Below, piece by piece: positions 4,842 through 5,006 of a DNA stretch of 5,006 nucleotides (its first letter is position 1; every line of letters starts with the position of its first letter). The position numbers and the translations under genes are program-made. Source of the stretch: Spirochaetota bacterium (GTDB lineage Bacteria > Spirochaetota > UBA4802 > UBA5368); contig JAGODA010000246.1 in the NCBI GenBank assembly GCA_017998475.1, positions 1 to 5,006 of the forward strand, written 5' to 3'. The notes under the pieces were generated by a model. It saw only the letters and a program-made list of their open reading frames with translations, had not been told where the DNA came from and made no database searches.

Positions 4842-5006
4842 TCAGGCGATCCCGGCGGTCCGCGTCCACAGGTTCATCTTCTCCGCCTCGCGGATGAGCT
4901 CCTCGCGGAAATCAGGATGCGCGATTCGAATGAGCTCCTCCGCGCGCTCGCGCGTGGACTTTCCCTTCAGCATGGCCTTGCCGAACTCGGTCACCACGTA
5001 GTGGAC
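4842..5006 (-). CDS. Second acetyl-CoA hydrolase/CoA-transferase family protein, C-terminal end (5' part outside window)
   Basis: The minus strand is open from the window edge to the TGA at 4842-4844, giving the last 54 residues. They carry the family ending: VVTEFG (residues 4-9), LKGKSTRERAEELI (13-26) and IAHPDFREELI (28-38), finishing NLWTRTAGIA. IAHPDFREELI is almost identical to the end of the gene at 1-492, so the two are paralogues facing each other about 4.3 kb apart. This copy keeps the GKS that the other lacks. The family transfers or hydrolyses CoA on short-chain acyl groups; with so little of the protein the substrate cannot be given. No intrinsic terminator is obvious in the 60 bases after the stop, so some read-through into the chemoreceptor gene is possible. 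Confidence 0.88.
   Translation of the reverse strand, partial: VHYVVTEFGKAMLKGKSTRERAEELIRIAHPDFREELIREAEKMNLWTRTAGIA

Noticed and set aside
3457..5001. 514-codon open frame on the plus strand
   Set aside because: It runs antisense to the chemoreceptor and the second CoA-transferase, and its His/Asp/Gly/Arg-rich composition is the complement of a GC-rich coding strand.

Overview
GC-rich bacterial chromosomal DNA with dense, ATG-started genes. The source is tentatively an anaerobic or facultative spirochaete-like bacterium. That guess rests mainly on the chemotaxis receptor, whose signalling tip (DISDRINLLSLNASIEAARAGD) and SVEEITATVDEISAG stretch resemble spirochaete receptors, and on two acetyl-CoA hydrolase/CoA-transferase family genes. 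No mobile element, CRISPR array, tRNA or rRNA was seen.

Layout. (1) Bases 1-492 (+) hold the C-terminal 163 residues of a CoA-transferase, followed by a textbook intrinsic terminator at 575-606. (2) Bases 630-1986 (+) hold a compact three-gene operon: a MarR-family repressor, a hotdog-fold acyl-CoA thioesterase (ATGA overlap with the repressor) and a small SnoaL/NTF2-like protein (10-base gap). A 39-bp near-perfect palindrome lies across the promoter and is the probable MarR operator. (3) Bases 2033-3013 (+) hold an extended-SDR NAD-dependent epimerase/dehydratase (dihydroflavonol reductase/HpnA-like). Its candidate promoter is placed so that the transcript would begin at or beside the start codon, and there is no Shine-Dalgarno. 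(4) Bases 3076-4617 (-) hold a methyl-accepting chemotaxis protein with about six membrane helices, no periplasmic sensor and no evident HAMP domain. Its predicted leader is about 125 nt and contains a strong 12-bp stem. (5) Bases 4842-5006 (-) hold the C-terminal 54 residues of a second CoA-transferase family protein, facing the first.

How the genes may work together (inference). The repressor-thioesterase-SnoaL operon looks self-regulated, and its setting beside CoA-transferases suggests control by an acyl- or aryl-CoA or a related acid, with the thioesterase removing the inducing ester. The SDR enzyme could act on a related hydroxyl/keto intermediate, but it seems to have its own promoter. 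The chemoreceptor is convergent to this group and nothing links it functionally. Three candidate promoters share a TTGAC -35 and an exact 17-base spacer; two of them have the -10 form TAGYCT. These are the most useful regulatory observations. No clearly new defence or mobile system is visible.
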